The notes below the pieces were generated by a model. That model was not told where the DNA came from, did not search any database, and worked only from the letters and a program-made list of their open reading frames with translations. Both the position numbers and the translations under genes were made by a program. 64,000 nt of DNA from Notamacropus eugenii (lineage: Eukaryota > Chordata > Mammalia > Diprotodontia > Macropodidae), in NCBI RefSeq assembly GCF_028372415.1, contig NC_092877.1, forward strand, positions 210,916,116-210,980,115, in the 5' to 3' direction. Shown here in pieces: positions 11,509 through 22,289 of this stretch (positions are counted from its first letter, which is position 1; each line of letters begins with the position of its first letter).

Positions 11509-12327
11509 ATTAAGTGATATTTGGTTCCTGCCAAAAGTTCAAAAAGGATTTTGAAAATCAGGTAAGAAAGGTGGAGGAAAATTGGGAAGGGAAATGAGAG
11601 TGATGCAAGAAAATCACGAGAAAGGAGTCAACAGCTTGGTAAAGAAGACAAACAAAAAATTGAAGAAAATGACAACTTAAAAAATAAACTAGGCCAAATG
11701 GCAAAAGAGGTACAAAAAGGCAATGAGGAGAAGAATGCCTTAAAAACCAGAAATGATCAAATGGAAAAGGAGGTACAAAAAGCTCACTGAAGAAAATAAT
11801 TCCTTAAAAATTAGAATGGAGCAAATAGAAGCTAAAGACTCTATGAGAAATCAAGAAATGATAAACCAAACCAAAAGAATGAAAAAATAAAAGACAATGT
11901 GAAATATCTCTTTGGAAAAACAACTGCCCTGGAAAATAGATCCAGGAGAGGTAATTTAAAAATTATTGGACTACCTGAAAGCCATGATCAAAAAGAAGAG
12001 TAGATATCATCTTTCAAGAAATTATCAAGGAAAACTGCACTGATATTCTAGAACTAGAGGATAAAATAGAAATTGAAAGAATACATCAATCACCTCCTGA
12101 AAGAGATCCCAAAATGAAAACTGCCAGGAATATTATAGTCAAATTTCAGAGTTCCCAGGTCAAGGATGAAATATTGCAAAAAAAACCCAACCAATTCCAG
12201 TATCATAGAATAACACAGTATCATAGATAACACAAAATTTAGCGGCTTCTGCATTAAAGGATCAGAGAGCTTGGAATATGATATTCTGGAGGGCAAAGGA
12301 GCTTGGATTACAACAAGAATCACCTAT
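11508..12327 (+). mobile_element. HAL1/L1 ORF1 core in inverted (plus) orientation
   Basis: Plus-strand sequence parallels ORF1 of the 39.9 kb copy from about residue 60. It covers the coiled coil ('aagaatgccttaaaaaccag'), the RRM-like part ('ctggaaaatagatccaggag') and the start of the C-terminal domain ('caagaatcacct'). The frame is broken in several places. Together with the minus-strand block to its left it forms a 5'-inverted element. Confidence 0.7.
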
Positions 12328-12334
12328 CAAGCTT

Positions 12335-12560
12335 GATCAGCTCCCAAGGCCTGCTCCTGGTTTATGAGATATGCTCCACTCTCACCCAGATGCAACAAAC
12401 CTTTCCTGTGGAACTTCCAAGTTGCCTTGGGATAGAAAACTATTTCACTCCATCTTTTTATGGATTCTGCCTCTCTAGAATTTGTCGAGTCATTATTTAA
12501 AGGTTTTTGGAAGGGTTGGGGGAGGCTCCACCTCTCTTGGATTTTTCTTAACAAAGATAC
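12335..12560 (-). mobile_element. L1/HAL1 5' UTR fragment, minus strand
   Basis: Its reverse complement tracks the 5' UTR at 16870-17060: 'acaaattctagag.ggcagaa', 'agatggagtgaaatag' and 'ccacaggaaaggtttgttgc'. It may be a separate insertion or a remnant of the neighbouring element. Confidence 0.6.
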
Positions 12561-12564
12561 TAGA

Positions 12565-12750
12565 GAGGTTGCCATTTCTTTCTCCAGTTCATCTCACAGA
12601 TGAGGAAAAGGAAGCAAGTGAGGTTAGATGACTTGCCAACATTCACACAAGTAGTAAGTGTTTGAGGCCAGATTAGAACTCAGGAAAATGAGTCTTCCTG
12701 ACTACAGGCCTGGCACTATATCAACTGCACCACCTAGTTGCCTAACAATA
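12565..12750 (-). mobile_element. tRNA-derived SINE, minus strand
   Basis: It has the inverted 3' part 'ttgccatttctttctccag', the core 'gatgacttgccaacattc' and the inverted tRNA-like head ending 'ctgcaccacctagttgcc'. Confidence 0.75.
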
Positions 12751-12754
12751 ATAG

Positions 12755-12962
12755 TAATAACTAACATTTATAGAGAGCTTTGATCTTTACGATAATCTAT
12801 GATTATAGATATGGTATGGTAGGTATGATTATAATCCCCATTTTAAAGACAAGGCTAAGAGATATTAAGTGGCTTTCTCAGGGTCACACACCTAGTATCT
12901 GAGGAAGGATTTGAACTCAGATCTTCTTGATTCCAAATCCACTATGTCACCTACCTGCCTTA
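12755..12962 (-). mobile_element. MIR-type SINE, minus strand
   Basis: It has the inverted MIR series 'taatccccattttaaagaca', 'ttctcagggtcacacaccta' and 'gatttgaactcagatcttct', ending at the head 'ctatgtcacctacctgcc'. Confidence 0.7.
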
Positions 12963-13349
12963 AGCAAGTCCTTAATATGTATAAGGCATTGTCCTAAAAG
13001 CAAAGGATAACACATACATACATACATACACATACAGAGTGTTTACATTAAAGGAAGGAAGGAAAAGAGGAGTCCATGGGGTAAGTGTCACAGAACATCT
13101 GAGCAGCAAAAAACCTGAAAAAAAATTTACTACATTTGTTTTGCCCTTTTCTAGCTTAATTGAAGTATATACTTAGAAACAGGGCTATAAGAAAGGTCAG
13201 AAATGGAGCTTGGGGTCAGATTGTGGAAGGACTTGAATGTCCTATAGGTGAAAAGTTCTCTTCAGTAGTATCTAAGACAGGGTTACCTCCTATTGCATTC
13301 TGCTATATAGAGAATGCGGATATCATCAAGTTTCAAGATATTATGTAAG

Positions 13350-13600
13350 AAGGCAGCTCAAGATGGTACAGTGGATAGAGTACAGAGCCTGAAGTCAAAA
13401 AGACCTCAGTTCAAATCTGGCCTGAGATACGTATGAACTGTGTGGCCCTAGGCAAGTCACTTAACCCTATTTGCCTCAGTTTCCTCATTTGTAAAATCAG
13501 CTGGAGAGAGATATGGCAAATCACTCTACTATCTTTGCCAAGAAAAACCCAAATGGGGTCATGAAGAGTTGGACATGACTGAAATGACTGAACAACAAAA
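13350..13600 (+). mobile_element. tRNA-derived SINE, plus strand
   Basis: Head 'aaggcagctcaagatggtac', B-box-like 'agttcaaatctggcctg', core 'ctaggcaagtcacttaac' and tail 'ggggtcatgaagagttggac' are complete and in order. The element ends at an A-rich run. The tRNA-like head is not an active tRNA gene. Confidence 0.8.
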
Positions 13601-13827
13601 ATTGTAAGCATTCTTTTGGAAGCCAAACAGCAAAATAGACCAACTAAATTAACAAATATTTTATAAATGGTGCATGGGACAATGTGGGAAAGGTGTAAAG
13701 GGGAAGTCATTAGAGCTGCAGAAGTGAATGTCTGGTGCTTTTGAAAGCAGGTTTCTTGAGAACTGATGAACTGGGTCTGACCTATGATCCTCCTGCCCAC
13801 CCAGTATTCTGTCTCTGATAGGCTCAA

Positions 13828-13990
13828 GGTTGTAAAAAGTATGGATTTGGAGTAAGGAGATTTGGATCTAATTCAAGGTTTGGCCATTTAATACCCATGT
13901 GTGATGTTGACCAAGTAACTAAAAATCTTTAGACCTCAGTTTCCTCATCTGTAAAATGAGAGGGTAGGACTAGATTACTTATATAGCCAT
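13828..13990 (+). mobile_element. MIR fragment, plus strand
   Basis: It has the core 'gaccaagtaactaaaaatc' and 'cctcagtttcctcatctgta', followed by 'aaaatgagagggtaggacta'. Confidence 0.7.
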
Positions 13991-14254
13991 TCAGGTGTAC
14001 ATTTATGGTGTTTCTGACCAAAGGAAATTTTGTGGAAGGCTATGCTTCTTCTCCCAAACGTTAATGCCATTGCTTAGAAGTATAACTTGCCCAGCAACCT
14101 TCACTTCACATTCCCCCCAAATCTAGTTTTCCTTCACCCAGTGTTTGAGGAATCATTCGTGTTTCTTTGTTCCTTTGCTGTAAGTACTATTTAGTTCTAT
14201 ATACTCTTGATCTCCAAGTTTTGCATATTACCACTAGTTGCAAACACATTTTGA

Positions 14255-14450
14255 TTTCATCAGTAGGATCATAGATTTAAAGGGGGAAGAGAGATTAGAG
14301 GTCATCAAAGTCATCAAACACCTTCATTTTAGAGATAAGGAAACTGAGTCCTGAAGAGATTAAGGTCGCACAGCTAGGAAGTATCCCTGGAAGGAAATGA
14401 ACCCAGGTCTTAATGACTCCAAGTCAAGTATTCCACCCACTAAATCATAG
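14255..14450 (-). mobile_element. MIR-type fragment, minus strand
   Basis: It has 'cattttagagataaggaaac', 'aaggtcgcacagctaggaag' and 'gaacccaggtcttaatgact' in the minus-strand order. Confidence 0.65.
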
Positions 14451-14489
14451 TCACTTAACTTGTTATCTAGTTAACTCATCTCTTGGTAA

Positions 14490-14650
14490 CTCTAGTCAGT
14501 CAACAAACATTTATTAAATACCTGCTATGTGCCAGACATTGTTCTAAGCACTGGAAATAAAAAGAAAGTAGGGGGGAGTGAGATAGTCTCTCCTTTAGGT
14601 CTCTCTTCTCAAGTAGCTCATGTGTTAATGTTGGAAACAACATGAAAACT
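14490..14650 (+). mobile_element. L2 3' end
   Basis: It has 'aaatacctgctatgtgccag' and 'cattgttctaagcactggaa', then the diverged 'ctcaagtagctcatgtgtta'. A (TA/TACA) tract follows at 14665-14735. Confidence 0.65.
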
Positions 14651-14754
14651 AGGTACAAACAAGATACATATATACACATATATGTACATTATATATTATA
14701 TATATGTATATATATATATATAATTTGCATATACACATACACAGGAAAATTTGG

Positions 14755-14880
14755 AGATGGTTGGTTGCTGTCTTTCATTCTTGAAGAGGGCCAAAACGAC
14801 ATCATTATGTTGGGGTCAAGGTACAGTATGTCTGATTGTGGCTGATCAGACCAGTAGAAGCTTGGAAGACTTTAGCTACA
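14755..14880 (-). mobile_element. SINE 3' body fragment without head, minus strand
   Basis: 'ggttgctgtctttcattctt' followed by 'gaagagggccaaaacgacat' matches the inverted body shared with 8620, 27795, 32795 and 33395. Confidence 0.5.
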
Positions 14881-15530
14881 GGTCGAGCACAAATAGTCCA
14901 CATACCTTGAACTTCCCTAAGATATTTTGGATAATTTGGAAATAACTAAATATCAGTTTAAAAATAAATGAAATAATAATTATTAATAAGAAAATAATTA
15001 TAATTGCTTGGTTAATATAATTTGGAGATAACACACTAAGATTAAAGAAGACCAGAAAAGTATTCTCACAGGTGAGACTTAATCTGAGACTTAGAGGAAG
15101 CCAAGCAGTCAGGCGGCAGAGGTAAGGAGAGAGAGAATTCCAAATATAGGGAAAATCATCATTGGAAATAGGCTCTCACATATTTATATTCACCATTTAT
15201 GTCTCCATTGATCACCAACAATTTTGGAGATGGTGGTGTCCCAAGATATACAACAGTAAGACATCACCAGAAGAATACTTGCTTAAAAAGATGATTTATT
15301 TTATCAGGGAGCAGCTTGGGATCACCAAAATTCATGGAATTTAATAGGAATAAATGTCAATTCCAACATGGGTTTAAAAAAAAATTAACAGGATAAAGAA
15401 GATAGATTTAGAAAGTAGTTTGTGGGGAAAAGATCTCGGAGTTTTGTCAAATTGTAAGCTTAATATGATTCAACAGTGTGGTCAGGCAATCAAAGGAGAT
15501 GATGTCATCTCAGACTACATTACTAGAAGT

Positions 15531-15841
15531 GGGGCAGCTAGGTGGTGCAGTGGATAGAGCACCAGTGCAGGAGTCAGGAGGACCTGAGTTCAAATTTCAC
15601 CTCAGACACTTGACACTCATTAGCTGTGTGACCTCGGGCAAGTCACTTAACCCCAATTGCCTCATCCTGGGTCACCTCCAATCATTCTGATGAATATCTG
15701 GTCACTGGATTCAGATGGCTCTGGAGGAGAAGTGAGGCTAGTGACCTGCACAGCCCTCCCTCACTCAAAACAAAGTCAAGTGCAAGTCATGTCATTATTT
15801 CTCTGATGGCATGGTCTTCTTCGGCAACAAAGTACAAACAC
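15531..15841 (+). mobile_element. Full-length tRNA-derived SINE with target-site duplication
   Basis: The head 'ggggcagctaggtggtgcag' carries tRNA-like A and B boxes ('gacctgagttcaaatttcac'). The core is 'cgggcaagtcacttaacccc' and the body runs to 'tcttcttcggcaacaaag'. Imperfect direct repeats flank it, ACATTACTAGAAGT at 15517-15530 and ACATTACCAGAAAT at 15842-15855 (12 of 14 match). That supports insertion by L1-type machinery. Confidence 0.85.
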
Positions 15842-15869
15842 ACATTACCAGAAATACAGCCTCCAGAGT

Positions 15870-16335
15870 GAGGGGAAACATTCATCACTGCAAACCGAAC
15901 CCTAGTCAGATCACATCTGGAGACTTGTCTCCAGTTCTGAGTGTTATATTTTAGAAGGGACATTGACATCTTGGATCCCATTCAGAGGAGGATTCACAGC
16001 ATGGCAGGCAGACTTGATATAACCTCTCAAAATCAGTTGAAGACATGCGAATGTTTATCTGGGCCAAGAGAAGGCTTAGTAAGCTGAAAATCTTTGAAGA
16101 ACCTTCATGGAGATCAAATTCTGCTTGGTCTTTGAGAACAGGAAGAGGATCAGCAGGTAGCAGCCTAAAACAGGAGGAATTTATCTCAACAAAAGGAAAA
16201 ATATGCCTTATCATTAGAATTGTCCTAAACTGAAATGGGATGTCTCAATAAAAGGGTAGGATAATAAGCTCCAGGTCCCTGGAGGTACTTAAAGAAGGCA
16301 AGGTGACTCCCTTGTGTATATGTTGGAGGGTGGGG
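15870..16335 (+). mobile_element. CR1/L3 LINE fragment (ORF C-terminus)
   Basis: Interrupted translation resembles the CR1 C-terminal block. 'RTLVRSHLET' parallels the LRPHLEY motif, then 'FRRDIDILDPIQRR' parallels the DIE-LE-VQRR motif, and 'EGLVS' falls at the expected EKRRL position. The 3' wording 'ctccaggtccctggaggta' also fits. The frame is broken. Confidence 0.6.
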
Positions 16336-16846
16336 GTTTTATAGGGAAGATTCATACTGTAGGTATGCTTTGGAATTGATGAACTCTGAGAATCTCTGCA
16401 ATACCTCAGGTTTCTTCATCTTCCCTGGACATTTGTTTTAAGCCATCATTTTAAAATCCTTCATTACACAAGAATTCAGTAAAACTCCTATATTATAAGC
16501 AGGCATGGTGCTAAATGCCAGAAATATGGAGAAGAAAATGAAACCATCTCTGTCTTCAAAAATGACATGTTTCTTCCCATGCTTGTTCCTTGTCAAGATT
16601 TGAGTGTTATTGGGTGTTGGTCAATATAAACCTCAGGAATAAGAAAATCATCTGTTATCCATGGACCCCTCTAGTCCTGCTAACAAACTCTTCCAGCCAG
16701 GAAATGTATGATCTCAAGTGCATCTGTGATGCCTCTTTCTTTGTAAATATATTAGGAAGTGCAATTGGATATGGTGCTCTTCCACACACTCTAGCAGTAC
16801 ATACTCTAACAATAAGAGACTTTTCTTCTTTTATTCAACAAAGTTG
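16336..16846. other. Unassigned
   Basis: It contains a weak L2-like tail at about 16475-16560 ('agcaggcatggtgctaaat'). The rest, including an open plus-strand frame starting at 16590, shows no recognisable family. Confidence 0.4.
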
Positions 16847-17534
16847 GGGGCAGAGCCAAGATGGTGGAGTAGAAGGACGGATCTGTAGAAGTTCTCCCCC
16901 CATAGCCAATAAAATACCTGTAAAAAATGACTCTAAACAAATTCTAGAGCAGCAGAAGCCATAAAATGACAGAGTGAAAGAGATTTCCAGCCCAGGACAG
17001 CCTGGAAGGCCTACAGGAAAGGTGTATTGCATCAAGTTTTGAGTAGAGCACAGCCAGCTTTGGCTGCGGTGCTGTTTGGACAGTATGGGAGCAGGCTTCA
17101 GTGTGTGGAATCACAGGCAGTAGCTGTGGGTCCCAGACTTCTCAACCCACAAACAGCAAAGACAGCTTCAAAGGTCAGTGAGAAAACTCTTTCACCTGGG
17201 TGAGAGAGAAGCGAGGTTTGGCCCAGCCCCAGGGCAGCAGCAATACCACAACAGAGCCCTTGGCCTAAAGACCCTGGGGGAATTGAGTTGCTGATCTAAA
17301 TCTTAGCCAGCAGAGCTGGTGGAGCTGGTGGAGGCTCTGGAGAGGGAATTCTATTCACAAGTGCTGGTCAGAAAGGAGTATTTGTGGTTGCTCATAGACC
17401 AGAGCACAGACCAGGTGAGGAGGAAACTCTTCTCCCTTGATTGTGCCACCGTGAAGGAACTGAGAACTTACAGGTTCTTAGAGTAGATCCTCCACTTGAC
17501 AAAGGACTCAAAAGTCAAGTAATTGGCTGGGAAA

Positions 17535-18615
17535 ATGCCCCCAAAAAGGGGAAAAACTAAGACTATAGAAGGTTACTTTCTTGGTGAAAAGGTATGTTCT
17601 TCTATCCTTTCAGATGAGGAAGAATAAAGCAAAGACATCAAACTCAAGGTTTTTACATCCAAAACCTCCAAAATAAATATGCAATGTTCTCAGGCCATGG
17701 AAGAGTTCAAAAAAGCATTTTGAAAACCAAGTAAGAGAGGTGGAAAAAAATTAGGAAGAGAAATGAGAGTGATGGAAGAAAATCATGAAAAGCGAGTCAA
17801 CAGCTTGCTAAAGGAGATCTAAAAAAATGCTGAGGAAAATAATACCTTTAAAAATAGACTAACCCAAACAGCAAAAGAGGTCCAAAAAGCCAATGAGGAG
17901 AGGAATGCTTTAAAAAGCAGAATAAGCCTAATGGAAAAGGAAGTTGAAAACCTCACTGAAGAAAATAGTTCTTTAAACATTACAGTGGAGCAGATGGAAG
18001 CTAATCACTTCATGAGAAACCAAGAAATTACAAAACAAAATCAAAAGAATGAAAAAATAGAAGACAATGTGAAATATCTCATTGGAAAAACAACTGACCT
18101 GGAAAATAGATCCAGGAGAGATAACTTAAAAATTATTGCTCTACCTGAAAACCATGATGAAACAAAGAGCCTAGACATCATCTTCCAAGAAATTATCAAG
18201 GAAAACTCCCCAGATATTCTAGAACCAGAGAGTAAAATAGAAATAGAAAGAATTCACCAATCACCTCCTGAAAGATCCCAAAAGGAAAACTCCTAGGAAT
18301 ATTGTTGCCAAATTCCAGAATTCTCAGGTCAAGGAGAAAATATTACAAGCAGCCAGAAAGAATCAATTCAAGTATTTTGGAAATACAATCAGGATAACAC
18401 AGGATTTAGCAGCTTCTACACTAAGGATGATATTCCAGAGGTCAAAGGAGAGAAGGTTAAAACCAAGAATCACCTACCCAGCAAAATTGAGTATAATACT
18501 TCAGGTGAAAAAATGGAATTTCCATGAAATAGAGGATTTCCAAGCATTCTTGTTGAAAAGACCCGAGATGAATAGAAAATATGACTTTCCAATACAAGAA
18601 TCAAGAGAAAGATGA
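17535..18615 (+). pseudogene. HAL1 copy 1 ORF1 (L1 ORF1p-like), decayed
   Basis: The frame starts MPPKRGKTKTIEGYFLGE and meets a stop at codon 31, where copy 2 has Gln. Later blocks are readable in shifted frames. The coiled coil and RRM part (17931-18296) contains ENRSRRDNLKIIALPE. The C-terminal domain (18427-18615) contains KPRITYPAKLS, matching the RISYPAKLS motif of L1 ORF1p. In living copies this protein is a trimeric RNA-binding chaperone. Here it cannot be made whole. Confidence 0.8.
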
Positions 18616-18740
18616 AAAGGTAAACAGGAAAGAGAAGCCTTAAGGAACTCATTAGAGTTGAACTGTTTATATTCCTACATGGAAAGATGTTATTTGTAAC
18701 TCATGAGACCTTTGTCAGTATTAGGCTAGTTAGAGGGAAT

Positions 18741-18741
18741 A

Positions 18742-18797
<56 letters not shown>
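18741..18797. repeat. (GT)n microsatellite in the HAL1 3' UTR
   Basis: About 57 bp of GT units follow 'ttagagggaat', the same point in the element where copy 2 carries (CA)n. Confidence 0.95.
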
Positions 18798-18798
<1 letters not shown>

Positions 18799-19764
18799 GT
18801 GGGCATAGGTATGTATGTATGTGCATATTATATATGTATATGTATACATATATACACACAAATAGAGGGCACAGAGTGAGCTGAATTTGAAGGGAGAATA
18901 CCTAAAAAATAAAATAAAATTTACTGTTGAATGGAATGTACTAGGAGTAAGAGAAAGGGAGAGGTAGAATGTCGCAAATCACCTCATATAAAAGAAGGAA
19001 GAAAGAGCCTTTACAATGGAGAGGAAAAGGGGGGAGATGAAAGGAAATAATTGAGCCTTACTCTCATAAGATTTGGTTTAAGGAAGGAATAACACACACT
19101 CAATTGGATATGAAAATCTATTTTACCCTGCAGGAAGGCAAGGGGGAAGGGGATAGGAGAGGGAAGATAATAGAAGAAACAGCAAATTGGGGAAAAGGAT
19201 AATCAGAAGTAAACACTATTGTGAGAGGACAGGTTAAAGGAAAGAATGGAATAAATGACGGACAGGGTAGGACAGAGGGAAATGTGGTTAGTCTTTTACA
19301 ACATAACTATTATGGAAGTGCTTTGCATTGTTACACATATATGACCTATGTTGAATTGCTTGTTTTCTCAATGAGAGTGGGGAGGGAGAGAGAGAATATG
19401 GAACTCAAAGCTTTAGGAATGAATGTTAAAAATTGTTTTAGCATGCAGCTGGAAATTTAGATATACAGGCAATGGAGTATAGAAATCTATTCTGCCCTAT
19501 AGGAAAATAGAGGGGAAGGGGAATGGAAGAAGGGTGAGTAATAGAAGGGAGGACAGACTGGAGAAAGGGGTGGATGGGGTACATGCTGTCCTGGGGTGGG
19601 GGTGGGGAGAAATGGGGAGAAAATTTTGAATTCAAATTCTTGTGGAATGTTAAGAACTGAAAATAAATAAATTATATATTTTTTAAAAAGATCATTAAAA
19701 TATAACAAGACAAAAAAAAAAATAAAACAAAATCCCAAACAAACAAGAATGTCCTTTGGTGTTT

Positions 19765-20491
19765 CTTTCTTTCTTTCTTTCTTTTTTTTTTTACATTTTC
19801 ACTATAGTCATGTTATATAGAAGAATTGAAATGAATGGGAGAACTCATATAACAAACCAAAATGTAATACAAAAGAAAACGATCTGCTACATTCTGTGAT
19901 TGAATTCCGTAATTCTTTCTCTGGATGTGGAAGGCATTTTGCCTTAAAAGACCTTTGGGAATTTTTTAAGTCCTTGCATTGCAATGAAGTTCTAAGTCTA
20001 CCAGAAAAAATCCTCGCACACTGTGGTCGTTGCTGTGCACAAAGTTCTCCTGGTTCTGCTCCTTTCACCTAGCATCCATCAATTCACATAAGTCTTTCCA
20101 GGCTTCTCTGAAGTCTTCCTGTTCATCATTTCTTATAGCACAGTAATATTCCATTACATTCATATACCATAATTGATTCAGCCATTCCCCAAATGATGGG
20201 AAATCCCCTTGATTTCCAGTTTTTGGCCAGCACAAAGAGTTCTGCTATAAATATTTTTGTACATGTGGGGCCCTTTCCCATTTTTATGATTTCTTGGGGA
20301 TACAGTCCTAGAAGCGGTATTGCTGGGTCAAAGGGTACGCACATTTTTATAGCCCTCTGGGCATAGTTCCAAACTGCTCTCCAGAATGGTTGGATCAGCT
20401 CACAGCTCCACCACAATGAATTAATGTTCCAACTCTCCCACATCTTCTCCAACATTTATTATCTTCCTGTCTTGTCATGTTAGTCAATCTG
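19765..20491 (-). mobile_element. L1 insertion, 5'-truncated, minus strand, with 17-bp target duplication
   Basis: The tail is at the left as a TTTC/T run. The inverted ORF2 C-terminus (20126-20455) has a 109-residue open frame containing LWWSCELIQPFW and PFDPAIPLLGLYP, the conserved C-terminal region of L1 ORF2p. It is flanked by ATGTCCTTTGGTGTTTC (19748-19764) and ATGTCCTTTGGTATTTC (20492-20508), one mismatch in 17. The open frame and near-perfect duplication make it one of the younger insertions here. Confidence 0.88.
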
Positions 20492-20508
20492 ATGTCCTTT
20501 GGTATTTC

Positions 20509-21785
20509 AACATGCATCAGTATTAATGATGACATGTGTTGGTTTCTCCATCCCTGCCTCTGATTCCCTACCAAGGTTTAACTTGTAGGAGATGGTTCAG
20601 AAGAACCAGGAAGCTGTCCAGAGCCGTCTAATCCTTTCTTCTCATTCGTACATACATAAATAAATATCATCATTGTCATTATCATTATCCAACCTGTTTT
20701 CTTATCAGAGTTACCAGATGTCATCCTCAAAGTTCTAATACTTGTCTAGAATTTTTCTGTGGAATTATGAAATACATAACTCTCAAATACTCAATGAGTT
20801 CTGTGATCTCATCTTGGGAATTCCCTCCAGCGATACCAATTACCACCCATCCTTGCCTGTCCATCCTGTGAGACTCTTATTCACGTTTTCCAAAAAGTTC
20901 ACCATAATGAGGCTCACTCAATATGTTGGAGGCCTCTTTGCTTTCTCCTGACATCTAAAGGGATGGAGTACTCCGGCTGTTGCCGGCTGTTGTCATCATT
21001 TTATCTTTTTATGTGACCAGTCCATCTTCTGTTCCTACCATACAACTCTTTGATGATACCTTTTATTCTTATTCTTCAGAATTCCTCATTGGTTAAAAGT
21101 TTATGGTTTATACATTTTATTCATTTATTCATACACTGCAGCTTGCTCATATCTCCTACACACCTTTTCATTGTCCTCTGTGTGTTATTCATTTTTAGTT
21201 CTTCAGAGGGATTGGAAACATTCTGGTGGGTTAACTAATCCTTAAGATATAGAAACTGTCATTTCCAGTTTTATAAGATCAACACCTGCTGACTTAGGGT
21301 ATATCCTTCAGCCCTTCTTTCCAGCCTCTAGCCACTCCTCTTAAAAAAATACCTATCATATCTAAGATCCTGCCCAGGTCTTTCTGAAAACATGAACGTG
21401 AAGCATTTCTTTTCTTTTAACATTGTGCTCTTAGTATCTTAAAGTCACATTAACAAGTTAATGGGGAAGTTCAACAGAGCAAGGAAGAAGAGGCAGGTAG
21501 ACCTGAATTCAAGTTCCATTTTTGATACATTTTGACTGTGCAAAGTCACTATAATTCTGAGTTGCAGACCACTGCATTTGTGGACTAAATTTTATCTGTA
21601 AAAGGTCCCTACATGAATGAAATCAAAGTTCTGGGAAGAAGAAAAGATTGATGGAAAAATTTACATATCACATTGTGTCACATTCTCAAGGTAAGCAATT
21701 TGAATAGAAGTGAGACACCTTTTCAGGCAGATTAAATTTTCACAACACTATGATATAAACTAAGATAAAATTTTAGATAGATATT
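20509..21785. other. Unassigned 1.3 kb
   Basis: I cannot recognise a gene or repeat family. An ATCATT-rich patch lies at 20655-20695. The small open frames (20742-20951, 21050-21238) have no signature. The 20850-21240 part looks like the inside of an old repeat, but I cannot name it. Confidence 0.4.
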
Positions 21786-21789
21786 TTGA

Positions 21790-22020
21790 GATTAGGCAGC
21801 TAGGTGGTGCAGTGGACAGAAAGCTCATCATTGTGCATTCAAATCCAGCCTCAGACACTTACTAGCTGTGTGACCCTGGGCAAGTCACCCTGTTTGCCTC
21901 AGTTTCCTTCTCTGTAAAATGAGAAAGAAATGGCAAACCATTCCATTATCTTTGTCAAGAAGACCCCAAATGGGGTCATGAAGAGTCGGACATGACTGAA
22001 AACGACTAAACAACAACAAA
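21790..22020 (+). mobile_element. tRNA-derived SINE, plus strand
   Basis: Head 'ggcagctaggtggtgcagtg', B-box-like 'attcaaatccagcctc', core 'ctgggcaagtcaccctgttt' and tail 'aagagtcggacatgactg' are in order, ending in a CAACAACAA run. Confidence 0.85.
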
Positions 22021-22024
22021 AAAT

Positions 22025-22205
22025 TAGAGATTTAGAGCTAGAAGGATGACCTTAGATCAATCCAGTCCATGTTATAGGAGGGGAAAGGAAAGACCAGAGA
22101 AGGGAAATGACTTACTTAAGGTCCCATAGGCAATAAGTGGCAGAGCTAAATTTGAGTCCTATCCCTTCAGGCTAAAAGCACAAAGCCTTTGTTCAACTGC
22201 AACAT
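22025..22205 (-). mobile_element. MIR-type fragment, minus strand
   Basis: It contains 'gatgaccttagatcaatcca', 'aatgacttacttaaggtccc' and 'ggcagagctaaatttgagtc'. Confidence 0.6.
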
Positions 22206-22289
22206 GCTACCTGAATAGATGACAAAAGAACAAAGGAAAAGTGATGTTCATTTTTCCTCAAAGAGAAATTATTCACAAGAAGATTGTAT

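Larger units (their letters stand above)
16847..19690 (+). mobile_element. HAL1 (half-L1), copy 1, near full length
   Basis: The element opens with the L1-type 5' end 'cagagccaagatggtggag' and a G/C-richer 5' UTR of about 0.7 kb. ORF1 follows (decayed) at 17535-18615, then the 3' UTR directly, without any ORF2 endonuclease or reverse-transcriptase sequence. It ends in an A/T-rich tail near 19660-19690. The same layout is seen at 39350-42100. ORF1-only elements mobilised in trans by L1 are known in mammals as HAL1. The length is about 2.8 kb. I find no clear target duplication. Confidence 0.8.

Noticed and set aside
15531-15610. tRNA gene in the SINE head
   Set aside because: The A/B-box-like parts belong to a repeated SINE head and do not form a full tRNA cloverleaf.
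20126-20455. 109-codon minus-strand frame as a host gene
   Set aside because: PFDPAIPLLGLYP and the surrounding residues identify the C-terminus of L1 ORF2p.
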